From NCBI GenBank assembly GCA_947564765.1, contig CANODN010000081.1, positions 1 to 7,975 of the forward strand: a DNA stretch of 7,975 bases, in the 5' to 3' direction. The DNA comes from an uncultured Roseburia sp. GTDB taxonomy: Bacteria > Bacillota > Clostridia > Lachnospirales > Lachnospiraceae. Of the stretch, positions 6,488 to 7,975 are shown one piece after another. Within the stretch, counting starts at the first letter, position 1, and the number at the start of each line of letters is the position of its first letter. Under the pieces are notes generated by a model, which saw nothing but the letters and a program-made list of their open reading frames with translations, ran no database searches and had not been told where the DNA came from. A program made the position numbers and the translations under genes.

Positions 6488-7402
6488 TTATCCATTCTGT
6501 AAAAACATTTTTTCCGGTTGAAAGACCTTTCGGACAGCATCATAACGAAAGAGTCCCACAAATATTCCGGAGTTCTCATATACCCGGTAAAGGCTGTCTC
6601 TTATTTCTTCTTCCGAAGAAATATCCGATATCAGAAAACGCCCTCCGTTTCTTAAAACTTTTTCCATACCCGGTTTTGCCACTATCTTCGGATAATCCTG
6701 CAATGCTTCATCCACAGACAGAAGTATATCGGAAATAGTCCGTCCCTTTTCGTCAATTCCTTTTACAATCTGCTCCACTTCTCCCAGACGATATGCATGT
6801 TCAAGAACAAAGCCTGCTGTTTCTGTACGCAGCAGCTTTTCCATACAGCCCCCGCATCCGGCCTGCCTGCCGATATCATGACAGAGCGTTCGGATATATG
6901 TCCCTTTTGAGCAATGAACCTCCATTGTAATACGGGGCAGATCTACCGAAAGGACTTTTATGGAAAAAATCTCAATTTCTCTAGGTTTCCGCTCAACCTC
7001 AATTCCGGCCCGCGCCAGGTCGCAAAGCTTTTTCCCGTTTACTTTCAAAGCGGAATACATGGGCGGTATCTGCATCTGCCTTCCCACAAAACTCTGTATA
7101 ATCGTAAGGATTTTTTCTTTTGTAATCTCCGGCTCTTTCCTTGTTAAAATGTTTCCCGACACATCCTGTGTGTCTGTTGTAATCCCCAGATAAAGAACTG
7201 CCCGGTATATTTTATCTTTGCCGGTAAGATATTCACAAAGCTTTGTGGCTTTCCCGATGCAGACCGGAAGCACGCCCTCCGCATCCGGGTCCAGCGTTCC
7301 CGTATGACCGATCTTTTTTTGTTTTAAAATTCCCCGAAGCTTCGCCACTACATCAAAAGAGGTAAAGCCCGCTTCTTTATAAATATTGATAATTCCATCC
7401 AT
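6488..7402 (-). CDS. truB: tRNA pseudouridine(55) synthase TruB
   Basis: The 304-residue product is a cytoplasmic enzyme that converts U55 in the T-loop of tRNAs to pseudouridine. The length is normal for the family. Visible motifs: the N-terminal GIINIYKEAGFTSFDVV; the catalytic motif IGHTGTLDPDAEGVLPVCIG at residues 31-50, with D38 as the expected nucleophilic aspartate; QIPPMYSALKVNGKKLCDLA at 111-130, the conserved segment around the active site; and CSKGTYIRTLCHDIG at 164-178. The C-terminal 70 or so residues match the small PUA-like tail of bacterial TruB. The frame stays open upstream to an ATG at 7591, but those 63 residues have no TruB similarity and overlap nrnA. The start at 7402 fits both the family N-terminus and the ribosome binding site. 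It lies between nrnA (10-base gap) and ribF (15-base gap), so co-transcription is very likely. No defects are seen. Confidence 0.96.
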   Translation of the reverse strand: MDGIINIYKEAGFTSFDVVAKLRGILKQKKIGHTGTLDPDAEGVLPVCIGKATKLCEYLTGKDKIYRAVLYLGITTDTQDVSGNILTRKEPEITKEKILTIIQSFVGRQMQIPPMYSALKVNGKKLCDLARAGIEVERKPREIEIFSIKVLSVDLPRITMEVHCSKGTYIRTLCHDIGRQAGCGGCMEKLLRTETAGFVLEHAYRLGEVEQIVKGIDEKGRTISDILLSVDEALQDYPKIVAKPGMEKVLRNGGRFLISDISSEEEIRDSLYRVYENSGIFVGLFRYDAVRKVFQPEKMFLQNG

Positions 7403-7407
7403 ATTTT

Positions 7408-7415
7408 CTGCCTCA
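7408..7415 (-). promoter_or_regulatory. truB ribosome binding site overlapping the nrnA stop codon
   Basis: On the minus strand the sequence reads TGAGGCAG followed by AAAAT and ATG. The GAGG core begins inside the TGA stop of the upstream gene and lies 8 bases before the ATG at 7402. This placement selects 7402 as the truB start rather than the in-frame upstream ATG at 7591, which lies deep inside the nrnA coding region. It also suggests that ribosomes finishing nrnA can restart on truB. Confidence 0.7.
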
Positions 7416-7975
7416 GAGTTGTTTTTTGATTTCCGCCAGAATTCTTTCCAGAATCTCCTCTGAGGTTCCTTCCATGGAAAATCCGGCCGCTCTGGCATGA
7501 CCGCCGCCGCCAAATCCCATCGCAATCCCGGCTGCATCCACAAGTCCGTTAGAACGGGTGCTGACCTTATAGACACCGTCCTCTGTTTCATATAAAAACA
7601 CGGCGATTTCCACTCCCTTTGTTACCCGCAGCTGATTGACAATGCCATCCAAATGTTTCGGCAGTACATGATACTGCTTCATATCTTCTGCTGTAATTAC
7701 ACTTGCGATCACTTTATCCTCCAGATAGCGCTTACTTTTCACCAGAGCTTTTCCCAAAATCTGATTCTGTTCAAATGTTTTTTTGTAAAATGTTTCATCT
7801 ACAATCCTGGAGTAGTCAATTCCCGTTTCCATAAGCACACCGGCAATTTCCATTGTTTTCGCTGAAGTACAGGAATACTGAAACACGCCAGTATCATGCA
7901 CAATACCTACATAAATACACTCTGCAATTTCTTTTGTAATATTTTCTTTTCCGATTAATGTAAATACCAGCTCTG
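7413..7975 (-). CDS. nrnA: DHH/DHHA1 phosphoesterase, NrnA-like oligoribonuclease / pAp phosphatase (5' end outside window)
   Basis: This is the C-terminal 187 codons of a DHH-family phosphoesterase; the start lies beyond base 7975. Family knowledge: NrnA degrades short oligoribonucleotides to mononucleotides and removes the 3'-phosphate of pAp, in the cytoplasm, using metal ions. Visible evidence: the end of the DHH domain with GIVHDTGVFQYS (bases about 7907 to 7872), where the Asp-Thr-Gly is the usual metal-site motif. The DHHA1 domain follows and ends in STRSNG and then FGGGGHARAAG (about 7514 to 7482), the Gly-rich His signature that contacts substrate. The frame enters from the window edge in a typical sequence (ELVFTLIGKENITKEIAECIYVG), so the GTG at 7901 is an internal valine, not a start. 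The DHH motif itself is outside the window. The gene ends with TGA at 7415-7413, 10 bases before truB, and this order is standard in Firmicutes. Gene-level specificity (NrnA versus another DHH paralogue) is inferred from motifs and context. Confidence 0.9.
   Translation of the reverse strand, partial: ELVFTLIGKENITKEIAECIYVGIVHDTGVFQYSCTSAKTMEIAGVLMETGIDYSRIVDETFYKKTFEQNQILGKALVKSKRYLEDKVIASVITAEDMKQYHVLPKHLDGIVNQLRVTKGVEIAVFLYETEDGVYKVSTRSNGLVDAAGIAMGFGGGGHARAAGFSMEGTSEEILERILAEIKKQL

Noticed and set aside
7403..7591. A 63-residue N-terminal extension of truB from the ATG at 7591.
   Set aside because: The extension overlaps nrnA in another frame and matches nothing in TruB. The ATG at 7402 has a ribosome binding site and the family N-terminus.
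7899..7901. GTG as a possible start for the DHH phosphoesterase.
   Set aside because: The frame continues upstream to the window edge with family-like sequence, and GTG encodes the valine of the conserved GIVHDTG motif.

Overview
The window looks like a chromosomal segment from a low-to-mid GC, Gram-positive anaerobe of the Clostridia, most likely a Lachnospiraceae-type gut commensal. I infer this from three things. The gene order DHH phosphoesterase, truB, ribF is the usual Firmicutes arrangement. There is a secreted SH3b + NlpC/P60 wall hydrolase. There is also a giant secreted protein built from InlB-type (Listeria-Bacteroides) and MucBP-like repeats. No 16S gene is present, so the assignment is a family-level guess. 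All genes lie on the minus strand and are read here from right to left. Coding density is very high; no stretch of 300 bases lacks a gene, and the longest gap is 92 bases.

Right part (7975 to 5528): a compact housekeeping operon. The 3' end of an nrnA-like DHH/DHHA1 phosphoesterase runs in from outside the window. Ten bases later comes truB (tRNA pseudouridine-55 synthase), and 15 bases after that ribF (bifunctional riboflavin kinase/FAD synthetase). The truB ribosome binding site overlaps the nrnA stop codon, which suggests translational coupling. No terminator is visible after ribF.

Middle (5531 to 4298): a strong sigma-A-type promoter (TTGACA, 17-base spacer, TATACT) whose -35 box contains the ribF stop codon. 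It drives a 362-residue exported peptidoglycan hydrolase with two SH3b domains and an intact NlpC/P60 Cys-His-His triad. A long U-tailed hairpin follows its stop codon and should end that transcript.

Left part (4272 to 1): one open frame of 1424 codons that leaves the window without a stop. It encodes a signal peptide, a long acidic Glu/Ser/Thr-rich spacer, an unassigned N-terminal region, and then alternating MucBP-like and InlB B-repeat-like modules. It starts only 25 bases after the hairpin's U-run, and I see no convincing promoter of its own.

Together the last two genes look like an envelope unit, one protein trimming wall peptides and one probable surface adhesin, placed behind a translation/cofactor operon. 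I found no mobile element, CRISPR array, RNA gene or defence cassette. The most open questions are the function of the large surface protein, especially its unassigned N-terminal and central parts, and how it is transcribed past the hairpin.
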